Positions 1 to 6,084 of a stretch of 20,954 nucleotides of DNA are shown here, one piece after another (the first letter of the stretch is position 1; every line of letters starts with the position of its first letter). Source of the DNA: a virus; the IMG/VR virus record IMGVR_UViG_3300031785_000073, positions 1-20,954 of that record. The stretch is one strand, 5' to 3'. The notes beneath the pieces were generated by a model, which had not been told where the DNA came from, searched no databases, and worked only from the letters and a program-made list of their open reading frames with translations. A program made the translations under genes and the position numbers.

Positions 1-1
1 G

Positions 2-844
2 ATTATGGGTTTTCAAGGGGCAGACGTTGGTCGTTTTCTAAACGCAACTAAAGACAAACAAGTATTAGAAAAAAGTTATCGTTTACCCAAACAGCCGTGG
101 CATGAGGCGCAACGTATCGTTAGTCGAATACATAATAGGGCACCTAAGTCTTGGAATCCGCGCTCTGACAACGGCTCTGTACGTTGGCATCAGTCATTAC
201 AGGACATTCCGTTACATGAAGGTGAGTGGACGATTATGGGTCGCACCAATCATATCGTGTCAGGTTATGCAAACATGTTACGAGAGGACGGTATTGTATT
301 TTCACGCAATGGTAGACTGTCTATATCGCAAAAGACACACGACGCAGTTCGCAACTGGCAATCGTTAATAACAGGGACACCTATTACAGCCAAACAAATT
401 AGAAACATCTACAGCTTCATGAGTAGTGGCGTTGGTTTTAAAAGAGGTTATGGGCCACGATCTAAGGCACTATTAGCGTTAGATGAGCAGATGGAAATAA
501 CGTATGAGTATGCCGTGCAATCGTTAGGTTTGATGATAGACAGAGGTAAAGATTGGAACTTTGCCTTGGATAAACTTGACACAGATACTCAAGTGTATAT
601 CCTAAGTGCTTTAAAACGTGGAGAAAACTTAGACTCTCCTCGCATAAAATTAAGCACCATACATTCTATGAAAGGTGGAGAAAATGAAAACATTGTGGTT
701 ATACCAGACTTATCACCCGCAGCTTATCAAAGCTATATGCACAACCCAGACATCGAACATCGCATCTATTACGTAGCGGTGACTCGTTCGAAAAGCACAC
801 TTCATTTTATCGAACCGCAAACAAATAGGTTTTACACAATCTAA
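2..844 (+). CDS. UvrD/Rep-like SF1 DNA helicase, C-terminal part (cut by the left edge)
   Basis: This is the C-terminal 280 residues of a superfamily 1 ATP-dependent DNA helicase, expected to unwind DNA during phage replication or recombination. The window opens inside motif III: the first residues read I-M-G-F-Q-G-A-D, matching the family's QAIYGFRGAD. The first ATG (position 5) is therefore an internal Met and the true start lies upstream, together with Walker A, motif Ia and the DExx box. Counting from that Met, a motif IV-like stretch (K-S-Y-R-L-P) is near residues 23-28. Motif V (STIHSMKGGE) is at 217-226 and motif VI (HRIYYVAVTRSK) at 252-263, carrying the arginine finger. The stop TAA overlaps the polymerase ATG by one base (TAATG), so the two are co-translated. 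The SF1A helicase assignment is firm; the exact subfamily (UvrD, Rep or RecD2-like) cannot be decided without the N-terminus. Confidence 0.88.
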   Translation: MMGFQGADVGRFLNATKDKQVLEKSYRLPKQPWHEAQRIVSRIHNRAPKSWNPRSDNGSVRWHQSLQDIPLHEGEWTIMGRTNHIVSGYANMLREDGIVFSRNGRLSISQKTHDAVRNWQSLITGTPITAKQIRNIYSFMSSGVGFKRGYGPRSKALLALDEQMEITYEYAVQSLGLMIDRGKDWNFALDKLDTDTQVYILSALKRGENLDSPRIKLSTIHSMKGGENENIVVIPDLSPAAYQSYMHNPDIEHRIYYVAVTRSKSTLHFIEPQTNRFYTI

Positions 845-2769
845 TGCAAGAAGAACTAATATTTGACGAAAAAGTATGGACACCACCAGAGTCTTTTCCA
901 GACTTATCTCAAGAAAAACTATTAGCCATAGACGTAGAAACTAAAGATCCTAACCTTACCACTAAAGGTGCAGGGTGGTTTAGGGACGACGGACACCTCA
1001 TAGGCATCGCTGTAGCGTCAAAAGAGCAACAATGGTATTTTCCCATGCGTCATGAAGGTAGAGGCAATCTTAGCCCAAATTTGGTGGCTTCTTGGCTATG
1101 TGACCAGTTATCTTATGGCATGGACGTAGTTATGCACAACGCTCAGTACGATTTAGGGTGGTTACATCATGAGGGGATCAAGGTTCATGGTTCGGTGTTC
1201 GACACGATGGTAGCCGCAGCACTGCTTGACGAGAATAGGTTTAGTTACTCATTAGATGCGTTAGGTAGCACTTACATAGGTAAAAGAAAGGCCAATTTAG
1301 AGTTAAATACCACCGCTAGTCAGCATGGGGTCGATGCGAAGAAAGAGATGTGGCGATTACCTGCCGCTCGAGTTGCCAACTATGCCGAGACAGATGCCAG
1401 AATTACTTATGATTTATGGTCGGTGTTGCATCAAAAATTAATACAGGACGATTGTAAAAATATTTTAAATTTAGAACTAGCACTAATACCCATCATTTTC
1501 GAGATGAGAAAAAATGGCATACGCATAGATTTAGAACAAGCAGAAAAAACTAAAAAGGTTTTGGAGACAAAGGAGAAAAAACTTCTACAAGAAGTAAAAA
1601 AAGAAGTAGGCTTTTTTATAGAGCCTTGGAATGCAACAAGTCTGGCAAAGGCTTTTGATACATTGGGGTTAGATTATGAAAGAACGCAAAAATCGGGTGC
1701 ACCAAGTTTCACGAAACATTTTCTTAGCAACCACGAACATCCTATCGCACAGAAAATTCTTGAGATTAGAGAATTTAACAAAGCGAACACTACGTTTATC
1801 GACACTATTTTATCTCATCAGCATAATGGCCGCATTCATTGTGAGTTTAACCAACTTCGTAGTGAAGTAGGGGGCACCGTTACTGGTAGATTTTCATCGA
1901 GCCATCCTAACTTACAGCAAGTTCCTGCTAGGCATCCTGAGATAAAAAAGATGATACGAGGTTTGTTTTTACCTGAAGAGGGTAAATTATGGGGTAGTTT
2001 TGATTACTCTGCACAAGAACCACGGTGGTTGATGCACTATGTAAGTTTAACACCTACAACCAAAGACGATCATCGGGTGCAAGAGATAATTAAACAGTAT
2101 CACCAAGAGGACTTTGATTTTCATCAAATGGTGGCTGATTTAGCAGGAGTAGAAAGAACGATAGCTAAAACAATTAATTTAGGCATCATGTATGGCATGG
2201 GGTTAGGTAAATTATCTAATGTATTAGGCGACATATCTATGGGAGAAACAAAAGAGATACGAAATGACTATGATGATAAAGTGCCGTTTATCCGCGAGAT
2301 AGCCAACGCTGTGGCAAAGGCAGCGGAGTCTCGTAAAGAGATTCGAACCTTATTAGGTCGTAAATGTAGGTTTCCGATGCGAGAGAAAGGTGTGTATGGT
2401 AGTAAAAGCTCAGAGTTTTTACATGTGGATAGGCTAGAAAGAGAGTGGCAAGCAATACTTGATGTGCCGATAGAAGAACGAGAAAAAGACTGGGAGTATC
2501 GGAACCCTAAGTTTTTTAGGGTAGCTAATACTTACAAAGCTCTGAATCGTTTGATACAAGCGTCTAGTGCAGATCAAACCAAACAAGCGTTACTAAACTG
2601 CTATAACGAGGGTTTTACCCCAATGTTGACTGTGCATGATGAATTATGCTTCTCTATAGATAAGGAAGATGTAAGTGAAATTAAGGATTTGATGGAAAAC
2701 TGCGTTAAAATGCAAGTGCCGTCAAAAATAGATGTAGGATTAGGAGAAAACTGGGGAGAAACGAAATGA
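844..2769 (+). CDS. polA: Family A DNA polymerase with 3'-5' proofreading exonuclease
   Basis: This is the replicative phage DNA polymerase, 641 residues, with no 5'-3' exonuclease domain (as in T7 gp5). The exonuclease domain shows Exo I D30/E32 (AIDVET), Exo II N99/D103 (HNAQYD) and Exo III Y180/D184 (YAETD), so proofreading residues are intact. The polymerase domain shows TGRF at 347-350, motif A with catalytic D387 (FDYSAQEPR), and the O-helix/motif B with R438, K442 and Y450. Motif C is HDE at 598-600. The O-helix reads R-T-I-A-K-T-I-N-L-G-I-M-Y-G, so the residue equivalent to E. coli Phe762 is Leu446. The start is supported by the TAATG overlap with the helicase gene; no clear Shine-Dalgarno is visible, which fits coupling. 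The stop overlaps the next gene as ATGA. Confidence 0.97.
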   Translation: MQEELIFDEKVWTPPESFPDLSQEKLLAIDVETKDPNLTTKGAGWFRDDGHLIGIAVASKEQQWYFPMRHEGRGNLSPNLVASWLCDQLSYGMDVVMHNAQYDLGWLHHEGIKVHGSVFDTMVAAALLDENRFSYSLDALGSTYIGKRKANLELNTTASQHGVDAKKEMWRLPAARVANYAETDARITYDLWSVLHQKLIQDDCKNILNLELALIPIIFEMRKNGIRIDLEQAEKTKKVLETKEKKLLQEVKKEVGFFIEPWNATSLAKAFDTLGLDYERTQKSGAPSFTKHFLSNHEHPIAQKILEIREFNKANTTFIDTILSHQHNGRIHCEFNQLRSEVGGTVTGRFSSSHPNLQQVPARHPEIKKMIRGLFLPEEGKLWGSFDYSAQEPRWLMHYVSLTPTTKDDHRVQEIIKQYHQEDFDFHQMVADLAGVERTIAKTINLGIMYGMGLGKLSNVLGDISMGETKEIRNDYDDKVPFIREIANAVAKAAESRKEIRTLLGRKCRFPMREKGVYGSKSSEFLHVDRLEREWQAILDVPIEEREKDWEYRNPKFFRVANTYKALNRLIQASSADQTKQALLNCYNEGFTPMLTVHDELCFSIDKEDVSEIKDLMENCVKMQVPSKIDVGLGENWGETK

Positions 2770-2924
2770 TAAAAAATTTTGGCTTTTATTTATTTATGGT
2801 ATTGTATTTATTTTTTGGAGCGTTAACGATAATATCTTGTGGTATTGTAGGTGTAATAATTACCACTTTATTAAATTTAAAAGGGTGTAACGATAGTGGC
2901 CAGAAGTCCATCACCAAGACCTAG
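2766..2924 (+). CDS. Small hydrophobic membrane protein (52 aa)
   Basis: This short gene encodes 52 residues. It begins with an ATG that overlaps the polymerase stop (ATGA). A GGGGAGA Shine-Dalgarno-like run lies 5-11 bases upstream, inside the last polymerase codons. Residues about 5-37 are almost wholly hydrophobic (Phe, Leu, Ile, Val with Gly and one Cys), long enough for one long or two short membrane helices. The tail from residue 38 is polar (K-G-C-N-D-S-G-Q-K). It fills a 126-base stretch that would otherwise be empty and overlaps the start of the next gene by 29 bases. I do not recognise the family. Context and start signals support translation, but no function follows from the sequence; membrane insertion is inferred from composition. 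Confidence 0.6.
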   Translation: MIKNFGFYLFMVLYLFFGALTIISCGIVGVIITTLLNLKGCNDSGQKSITKT

Positions 2925-3213
2925 ACGACAAAAAAATATAGCCAGAACTACCACTGGTAAAAACCCTAACTTTCGCCCTACAAAAAAGGGTGCAGGTATG
3001 ACGGCTAAGGGCATTAAAGAATATCGTAAAAAGAATCCTGGCTCTAAATTACAAACTGCGGTAACGGGTAAAGTCAAACCTGGCAGTAAGGCAGCTAAAA
3101 GGCGTAAATCATTTTGCGCTAGATCGTTGGGTCAACTCAAAAAATCATCAGCAAAGACAAGGAACAATCCTAATTCTCGTATTCGACAAGCGAGAAGACG
3201 TTGGAAATGTTAG
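2896..3213 (+). CDS. Basic protein of the FCARS / DUF6321-like phage family
   Basis: This 105-residue, very basic protein (Lys/Arg throughout) uses a GTG start at 2896, with AAGGG about 11 bases upstream. Recognisable parts are a Pro/Arg-rich N-terminus (residues 2-12), a G-A-G-M-T-A-K-G block at 32-39 followed by a K-N-P-G-S-K-L-Q-T-A-V-T stretch, and the K-S-F-C-A-R-S block at 71-77. It ends in R-I-R-Q-A-R-R-R-W-K-C, so it has only two cysteines (C74 and the last residue). I recall this arrangement from a family of small phage and giant-virus proteins annotated DUF6321; the DUF number is from memory. Charge suggests nucleic-acid binding or packaging with DNA, which is inference. It is the first of four basic proteins in this block. 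Confidence 0.8.
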   Translation: MARSPSPRPRRQKNIARTTTGKNPNFRPTKKGAGMTAKGIKEYRKKNPGSKLQTAVTGKVKPGSKAAKRRKSFCARSLGQLKKSSAKTRNNPNSRIRQARRRWKC

Positions 3214-3214
3214 T

Positions 3215-3769
3215 ATGGATGACGACATTCTTGAGGCTAATATCCGCAGTGAAATACGGAATTGGTCAAAAACAGCACTAGAAGTACCAAACAAAGAGTA
3301 TAACGATTTTCCTGTATGCCCGTTTGCAGCTAAGGCTTGGAGCGACAATAAGGTTGATATTCAGTTTAAATATAGTTGCTCTCCAGAAGTTTTTTACGAA
3401 ATTCTATCTAATTACAACGATAAATATGAATTAGTAATTTTAGTTGACTTTGAATTTGACGAAGAGCCAGAGCGATTTTATGAATATTTAGATGGCATGA
3501 ATGAGTGCATATCAAATGCTAATTTTACCGATAGGGACTTATATGTTATGGGTTTTCACCCAGACGATGAGGCAAATCCAATCATAGATCATGAGGGTTT
3601 TGAACAAACAGTGGATGTAAGCTATGCTATGATTTTTATACAAAGATTAAGTTTACTGTATAAATCATCACAAAAGTTAAGTATGCTTAATTACTATAAA
3701 AGAGAAAGCGGTGATTACGAAGCGGAAACTATTATGAAACGTAGAAAAGAGCTATATAGGAGATTATAA
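3215..3769 (+). CDS. Acidic protein with CPFA and FHPD motifs, DUF1415-like
   Basis: This 184-residue, mainly acidic protein stands out among basic neighbours. Three blocks are notable: an N-terminal helix ending in V-C-P-F-A at 34-38, a central beta-like stretch (Y-E-L-V-I-L-V-D-F at 71-79), and F-H-P-D-D at 114-118 followed by Y-A-M-I-F-I-Q-R-L-S-L-L at 137-148. The order C-P-F-A, then F-H-P-D, then a Y-x-M-aromatic helix resembles bacterial DUF1415 proteins (LNLCPFA, FHPDY, SPYPMLHLLR). I therefore suggest a distant relative, from pattern alone. Conserved Cys35, His115 and Asp117 could form an active or metal site. No biochemical role is known to me. It starts one base after the preceding stop, and a strong AGGAG for the next gene lies at its 3' end. 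Confidence 0.75.
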   Translation: MDDDILEANIRSEIRNWSKTALEVPNKEYNDFPVCPFAAKAWSDNKVDIQFKYSCSPEVFYEILSNYNDKYELVILVDFEFDEEPERFYEYLDGMNECISNANFTDRDLYVMGFHPDDEANPIIDHEGFEQTVDVSYAMIFIQRLSLLYKSSQKLSMLNYYKRESGDYEAETIMKRRKELYRRL

Positions 3770-3770
3770 A

Positions 3771-3983
3771 ATGCCTGGTATGAGAAAAACTGGTATGCGC
3801 GGTGGCGGTATGAAAACTAAAATGAAGCGTGGTGGTGTTAAAAAAACTGGCATGAAACGTGGCGGTGTTAAAAAAACTGGCATGAAACGTGGTGGTGTTA
3901 AGAAGACAGGTATGCGCGGTGGCGGTATGAAAACTAAAGTCACAATGAAACGTGGCGGTGCTATGAAGAGAAAGAGAAAGTAA
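3771..3983 (+). CDS. Lys/Gly/Met-rich repeat protein
   Basis: This 70-residue protein is made almost only of Lys, Arg, Gly, Met, Thr and Val. Residues 19-48 are three perfect copies of K-R-G-G-V-K-K-T-G-M. They are flanked on both sides by near-identical copies of K-T-G-M-R-G-G-G-M-K-T-K (residues 6-17 and 46-56), and the protein ends in K-R-K-R-K. The start is well supported: AGGAG at 3758-3762 is eight bases before ATG 3771. With no acidic or aromatic residue it should be disordered and strongly cationic, able to bind nucleic acid or acidic proteins. Similar Met/Gly/Lys-rich short proteins are common in marine phages, but I know of no proven function. Confidence 0.75.
   Translation: MPGMRKTGMRGGGMKTKMKRGGVKKTGMKRGGVKKTGMKRGGVKKTGMRGGGMKTKVTMKRGGAMKRKRK
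3825..3914 (+). repeat. Three tandem 30-bp units encoding KRGGVKKTGM
   Basis: Three in-frame 30-base units encode identical decapeptides. They differ only at synonymous positions (AAG/AAA, GGT/GGC, ACT/ACA), so the duplications are old enough to have drifted while the peptide stayed fixed. Confidence 0.9.
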
Positions 3984-3984
3984 T

Positions 3985-4182
3985 ATGCCTCCTAGAACTA
4001 AAAGCAAAACTACTAAAAAGAAGTCTACGACAAAAAGCGGTGCTAAACCAACTAACCCTGCTTTATACGCAAGAGTAAAAGCAGAGGCGAAGCGTAAGTT
4101 TGATGTTTATCCCTCAGCTTACGCTAATGCTTGGTTAGTTCGAACTTACAAAAAACGTGGTGGCGGATACAGGTCTAAGTAA
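3985..4182 (+). CDS. Small basic protein with YPSAYAN motif
   Basis: This 65-residue basic protein has two parts. The N-terminus (residues 2-22) is a Lys/Thr/Ser tail, probably disordered. Residues 25-65 form a compact conserved block: P-A-L-Y-A-R-V-K-A-E-A-K-R-K-F-D-V-Y-P-S-A-Y-A-N-A-W-L-V and then Y-K-K-R-G-G-G-Y. I recognise that block from small proteins in tailed phages and giant viruses, possibly annotated DUF5872, though I am not certain of the number. It begins two bases after the preceding stop codon, and its stop TAA overlaps the next ATG (TAATG at 4180-4184). A role in DNA binding or in the virion is plausible from charge and neighbours, but unproven. Confidence 0.8.
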   Translation: MPPRTKSKTTKKKSTTKSGAKPTNPALYARVKAEAKRKFDVYPSAYANAWLVRTYKKRGGGYRSK

Positions 4183-4535
4183 TGGCTAAACCTAAAGGCG
4201 GTTTAACGGAGTGGTTCGGTAAAGGCTCTAAAGGTGATTGGGTCGATATTGGCGCACCTAAAAAAGATGGAAAGTTTCAATCTTGCGGTAGAAAATCTAC
4301 AAAGACCAGTAAAAGAAAATATCCTAAATGTGTGCCTCGAGCTAAAGCTAGGAGCATGAGCAAAGAACAAATTACTAGTGCTGTTCGTAGAAAAAGAGCT
4401 AAAGCTCAAGGCGTGGGAGGTAAACCTACAAATGTCAAAACTTTTAAAGCGAAAGCAGGTGGTTTAGCAAGTAAGATTGCGATAGGTTGTGGAGCAATAA
4501 TGAACAATAGGCGTAAAAAAACTAAATACGCTTAA
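4182..4535 (+). CDS. Basic protein with WVDIG...CGR...YPKCVP module
   Basis: This 117-residue basic protein is familiar from marine phage genomes. Residues 6-52 carry G-G-L-T-E-W-F, then W-V-D-I-G-A-P-K-K-D-G, then S-C-G-R-K-S and K-Y-P-K-C-V-P. Next come a helical Lys/Arg segment (57-74) and G-G-K-P-T-N-V-K-T-F (79-88). The C-terminus, roughly 93-117 (G-G-L-A-S-K-I, then G-C-G-A-I-M-N-N-R-R-K-K-T-K), resembles a short tail I associate with other small marine phage proteins, so this may be a two-module protein. Cys35 and Cys50 could pair or bind metal. It is coupled to the preceding gene by TAATG. Its TAA stop overlaps the opposite-strand gene's stop. Function is unknown to me. Confidence 0.8.
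   Translation: MAKPKGGLTEWFGKGSKGDWVDIGAPKKDGKFQSCGRKSTKTSKRKYPKCVPRAKARSMSKEQITSAVRRKRAKAQGVGGKPTNVKTFKAKAGGLASKIAIGCGAIMNNRRKKTKYA
4532..4535. other. Convergent gene junction with overlapping stop codons
   Basis: The four bases TTAA hold the + strand stop (TAA, 4533-4535) and the - strand stop (TAA on the complement of 4532-4534). This is where the + block and the - block meet tail to tail. I see no hairpin with a T-run on either side, so how transcription ends here is not evident from the sequence. Confidence 0.9.
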
Positions 4536-5329
4536 CCCTGTTTACGAGGACCAAAGAACGGGTTGCGTAAACCAATACCCCTCATTTCTCTAAAATTTCT
4601 CATGGGACTTTCACCAAAACCTGGTGGAAAAGGTCTGCGAGCAGGTCTAAACCCAACAGGTAAACCAAATCTAGGTGGTGGCGGTGGTCTAAAACGATCA
4701 AATCTTCCTAAAATACCGTCTAATCCAAATGTAAATTCAGGTGGTGTGCCTACTGGTCTAAAAAAACGATTATCAATTCTAGGTCGTGCAATTGGTGGTG
4801 GTAAAGGCTCAAAATCATCAAGTTGTGGAGTGGACGTTACTGGTTGATCTAAATTTGTTACATTTTCCCCTCTTAAAGTATTAAAAACTTTATTGAAAAA
4901 CCCACCCATTGCTGGTTGTTCCATAACAGGCTGTTCCATTGGTGGTGTCATTGGTGGTGCCATTGGTGGCTGTTCCATAACAGGGGGTGCCATTGGCGGT
5001 GGTTCTTGCACTGGGGGCGTTGTTGGTATTCCCATAGGAGGCTGTATATTGAGTTGCTCCGAAGGAAGTGCGGGTTGTGGCTGAGGTATCATAGGTGGTG
5101 GCGTTGGTTGTGGCGTTGGTGGTGGCATTGGTTGTGGCGTTGGTGGTGCCACTGGTTGTGGTGCTGGAGCTGTTGGTTGTGAAAAACCAGGAATCGGTAC
5201 AACTCTATTACCTTGTATTTGTAAACCACTTTGAGCTAAAAATGGACGGGGATCCATGCCTATTGAAAAACCTCTTGGAAACACAGATTGTGGATTAAAT
5301 ACTTGTAAAGAACCTAAACCATTAGCCAT
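4532..5329 (-). CDS. Proline-rich protein, probable virion-associated
   Basis: This 265-residue protein is dominated by proline. Residues 1-50 (starting M-A-N-G-L-G-S-L-Q-V-F-N-P-Q) look ordered. Residues 52-140 are low-complexity repeats of PQP, PPM, PPMAPP and MEQP. Residues 141-160 (G-G-F-F-N-K-V-F-N-T-L-R-G-E) could be a short amphipathic helix. The rest is Pro/Arg/Phe-rich, with a P-P-P-P-P run near 215-219 and a basic C-terminus. AGGGT at 5336-5340 is six bases before ATG 5329. Being last in the late block, it may be a minor structural or scaffolding protein, but I do not recognise a family. The opposite strand of the repeat region is open in two frames only because of its composition. 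Confidence 0.75.
   Translation of the reverse strand: MANGLGSLQVFNPQSVFPRGFSIGMDPRPFLAQSGLQIQGNRVVPIPGFSQPTAPAPQPVAPPTPQPMPPPTPQPTPPPMIPQPQPALPSEQLNIQPPMGIPTTPPVQEPPPMAPPVMEQPPMAPPMTPPMEQPVMEQPAMGGFFNKVFNTLRGENVTNLDQPVTSTPQLDDFEPLPPPIARPRIDNRFFRPVGTPPEFTFGLDGILGRFDRFRPPPPPRFGLPVGFRPARRPFPPGFGESPMRNFREMRGIGLRNPFFGPRKQG
4910..5176 (-). repeat. Low-complexity proline-repeat tract
   Basis: GGTGGT/CATTGG-type repeats on the + strand encode irregular PPM, PQP and MEQP repeats on the - strand (residues 52-140 of the proline-rich protein). The units are imperfect and vary in length, which suggests past slippage. Confidence 0.8.
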
Positions 5330-5388
5330 TTTTTTACCCTTTAATTTTTTTATTAATATATAGAACTAATGCGTAAACTACAAGCCCA
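5330..5388. other. Short AT-rich intergenic stretch
   Basis: These 59 bases are the longest stretch without a confident gene. They hold the ribosome binding site of the proline-rich gene and part of the possible micro-ORF. AT-rich runs such as TATATATTAAT on the - strand could resemble a -10 box, but no matching -35 is evident, and there is no terminator hairpin. Confidence 0.5.
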
Positions 5389-5423
5389 TCATTCCCAGAC
5401 CTTTGTTTTTGATGGATTAACAT
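5334..5423 (-). CDS. Possible 29-aa membrane micro-ORF (weak)
   Basis: An ATG at 5421-5423 opens a 29-residue frame that overlaps the end of the 70-aa gene and stops four bases before the ATG of the proline-rich gene. It therefore fills the only real gap in the - strand block. The peptide has a hydrophobic core (G-L-V-V-Y-A-L-V-L-Y-I) and a basic end (N-K-K-I-K-G). There is no clear Shine-Dalgarno. It could equally be chance in AT-rich DNA. Confidence 0.22.
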   Translation of the reverse strand: MLIHQKQRSGNDGLVVYALVLYINKKIKG

Positions 5424-5601
5424 AGGTAGGTAAACAAGTAGCTGCTACTTCTGGACTATTAAATTTTTTGTCTGGAGGAAAATAATTTTGTCTCCTAATA
5501 GTTTTAGCAAAATACATACATCGATTTAAATCTTTCCAGTAAGTTCTATCTCCATAGGGTTCACCATCAAGATAAACGGTTAACATGAAAACTAATAACA
5601 C
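5389..5601 (-). CDS. Small hypothetical protein with two cysteines (70 aa)
   Basis: This protein of 70 residues (from GTG at 5601) or 65 residues (from ATG at 5586) starts with a short hydrophobic run (V-F-M-L-T-V-Y-L), then D-G-E-P-Y-G. Residues 22-33 read W-K-D-L-N-R-C-M-Y-F-A-K, and 51-60 read E-V-A-A-T-C-L-P-T-Y. Cys28 and Cys56 could form a disulfide if the protein is exported or virion-bound. The GTG directly follows the preceding gene's TGA and has AGGTGG a few bases upstream, so I prefer it. I have an impression of short related proteins in other marine phages, but no function. It is part of the group of small genes after the lysis genes. Confidence 0.7.
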   Translation of the reverse strand: MLLVFMLTVYLDGEPYGDRTYWKDLNRCMYFAKTIRRQNYFPPDKKFNSPEVAATCLPTYVNPSKTKVWE

Positions 5602-6084
5602 TCAACCACCTAATGAGAGTATATAAACAAAGCCTACCAATAACCCAACAATCGCAATACAACCTAGAGAGACAAATATAAAATCAGCTGTCTTTCTTTT
5701 AAACTCTGCTCTTGCGTGTACTTGGCGTTGACGCTCTGCACGTATTTCTCGCTCCATTTGAACAAGGTCATTCCAGGCTTCTTTACCCCAAGTATAGGTC
5801 ACTAATTCGTAGATCTGCTTCCTGCCCTCCGCCATTTTTCTCTTTGCAATAAGGGCATCGAAGGCTGCCTGTTCACAGGACTTACTATCAGTAAGTTTTT
5901 TAAATAATGACGGTTTTTTTGCTCTTCGTTCTGCGGCATTAATATCTGATACACACTCAAACCATCGGCTAATGTGACCCATCGCAGATTCTAGCTCACG
6001 ACCTGAATTAACAGCTTTAGTAACACCGTTGATACATTTACCAGCTAGTGCAATAGCGGCTGTGACGGACAATGGATCAGGCAT
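5602..6084 (-). CDS. Tail-anchored helical membrane protein (160 aa)
   Basis: This 160-residue protein starts M-P-D-P-L-S-V-T-A-A-I-A-L-A-G-K. It has a long, mainly helical middle rich in charged residues, including a C-W pair of interest (W41, C44) and a coiled-coil-prone segment at about 105-131. A single C-terminal membrane helix spans residues 134-157 (F-I-F-V-S-L-G-C-I-A-I-V-G-L-L-V-G-F-V-Y). The bulk would face the cytoplasm if it is tail-anchored. I recall similar proteins near endolysins in marine phages without an assigned role. Its position after the M15 peptidase and holin candidate makes a lysis role, for example spanin-like or holin-modulating, possible but unproven. It abuts the neighbouring genes with no gap on either side. 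Confidence 0.78.
   Translation of the reverse strand: MPDPLSVTAAIALAGKCINGVTKAVNSGRELESAMGHISRWFECVSDINAAERRAKKPSLFKKLTDSKSCEQAAFDALIAKRKMAEGRKQIYELVTYTWGKEAWNDLVQMEREIRAERQRQVHARAEFKRKTADFIFVSLGCIAIVGLLVGFVYILSLGG

Noticed and set aside
3825-3914. CRISPR-like or origin-type iteron reading of the 30-bp repeats
   Set aside because: The units are in-frame, contiguous without spacers and vary only at silent sites, so they are a coding repeat.
3732-4007. Open - strand frame opposite the Lys/Gly/Met repeat gene
   Set aside because: It mirrors the repeats (His/Phe/Thr runs) and lies within a coupled + strand block with a strong AGGAG start for the + gene.
4893-5298. Open + strand frames rich in Gly/Val or Trp/His
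   Set aside because: They are the complement of the proline-repeat tract in the - strand gene. Their composition is explained by GGTGGT repeats, and they have no ribosome site or known domain.
5330-5388. Possible promoter in the AT-rich gap
   Set aside because: A -10-like AT run is expected by chance here, and no -35 or phage-type promoter repeat is found elsewhere to support it.
5378-5390. ATG overlapping the stop of the 70-aa gene
   Set aside because: The frame ends after four codons (M-M-G-L), so it cannot be a gene as it stands.
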